Source: Deltaproteobacteria bacterium
Lineage (GTDB): Bacteria > Desulfobacterota > Binatia > UBA9968
Direction: 5' to 3'
DNA length: 6,577 bases
NCBI GenBank assembly: GCA_005878685.1
Contig: VBLN01000262.1
Span: forward strand, 1 to 6,577
Shown: piece by piece, positions 6,325 to 6,577 of the stretch
How positions within the stretch are numbered: position 1 is the first letter of the stretch
Layout: every line of letters starts with the position of its first letter
The notes under the pieces: model-generated
What the model saw: the letters and a program-made list of their open reading frames with translations, nothing else
Database searches by the model: none
Told to the model about the DNA's origin: nothing
Translations under genes and position numbers: made by a program

Positions 6325-6577
6325 TCACAGCCTCGTTGCCAGGCTTCCCAGCCGTTCGCTGATCACCGAGGCAATCTCTAAAGCCTTGAGTCCATCCTCC
6401 CCGCTCACCAAGGGACGCGAACGCGTCCGAACCGAATCGAGGAATGAATCGATCTCATCCGCCAGGGCATCTCCGTCTCTAATTTCAATCGTCTCCGCGC
6501 GGATATCCAACCAACCTGCTCCCTTTTGTGGTTTGCGAAAGATCTGCGCCCGTCTCTGATCGTAATCAATCGAAATA
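6325..6577 (-). CDS. Gfo/Idh/MocA-family NAD(P)-dependent oxidoreductase, C-terminal part (cut by window edge)
   Basis: Only the last 83 codons are in the window; the frame stays open to the edge, so the start and the Rossmann domain lie outside. The visible part begins ISIDYDQRRAQIF and continues through an acidic helix, DALADEIDSFLDSVR, to RPLVSGEDGLKALEIASVI. The pattern ISIDY...F...VR...P.VSGEDGL.ALE.A is typical of the C-terminal end of Gfo/Idh/MocA oxidoreductases that act on sugars, often nucleotide sugars. It sits 4 nt before lpxB and so is probably co-transcribed with it. A Gfo/Idh/MocA enzyme, GnnA, oxidises the 3-position of UDP-GlcNAc for diamino-sugar lipid A in some bacteria, and this protein could be such an enzyme. 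The catalytic part is not visible, so the substrate remains unknown. Confidence 0.8.
   Translation of the reverse strand, partial: ISIDYDQRRAQIFRKPQKGAGWLDIRAETIEIRDGDALADEIDSFLDSVRTRSRPLVSGEDGLKALEIASVISERLGSLATRL

Overview
The window is a single-direction block, entirely on the minus strand, of genes for the lipid A-Kdo-heptose part of lipopolysaccharide (LPS). It comes from a Gram-negative (diderm) bacterium. In transcription order, from high to low coordinates, it holds: the 3' end of a Gfo/Idh/MocA-family oxidoreductase (cut by the window edge), lpxB, msbA, waaA (kdtA), lpxK, gmhB, and a badly broken remnant of an NAD-dependent sugar epimerase. Spacers are 4, 39, 6, 84 and 18 nt, followed by a 4-nt GTGA overlap between gmhB and the epimerase remnant. 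This spacing argues for one operon whose promoter lies upstream of the window. I saw no RNA gene, mobile element, CRISPR array, convincing promoter or terminator.

The genes work as a pathway. LpxB joins UDP-2,3-diacylglucosamine to lipid X to give the disaccharide. LpxK phosphorylates its 4' position to give lipid IVA. WaaA adds Kdo. MsbA flips the finished core-lipid A across the inner membrane. GmhB removes the 7-phosphate from heptose bisphosphate on the way to ADP-heptose for the inner core. The oxidoreductase just upstream of lpxB may be linked to amino-sugar chemistry, for example a GnnA-like role, but only its C-terminus is visible.

The most notable region is 20-312. Right after gmhB, a GTG codon overlapping the gmhB stop begins the residues MKSLVTGVAGFIAG. 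This is the N-terminal nucleotide-binding motif of an extended SDR (short-chain dehydrogenase/reductase) epimerase. Within a few codons the sequence jumps to material typical of the C-terminus of the same family, split over two further reading frames. About two thirds of the gene seems to be missing from the middle, and at least one small indel follows. I read this as a pseudogene made by an internal deletion, the one clear break in an otherwise intact operon.

Taxonomy is only suggested. The intermediate base composition, the use of TTG and GTG starts, the order oxidoreductase-lpxB-msbA-waaA-lpxK and the divergence from enterobacterial proteins fit lineages such as Nitrospirota, NC10 or the former Deltaproteobacteria. 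I cannot decide between them from the sequence alone. Apart from the epimerase remnant and the 84-nt spacer, the window is densely coding and ordinary, and I found no sign of a new multi-gene system.
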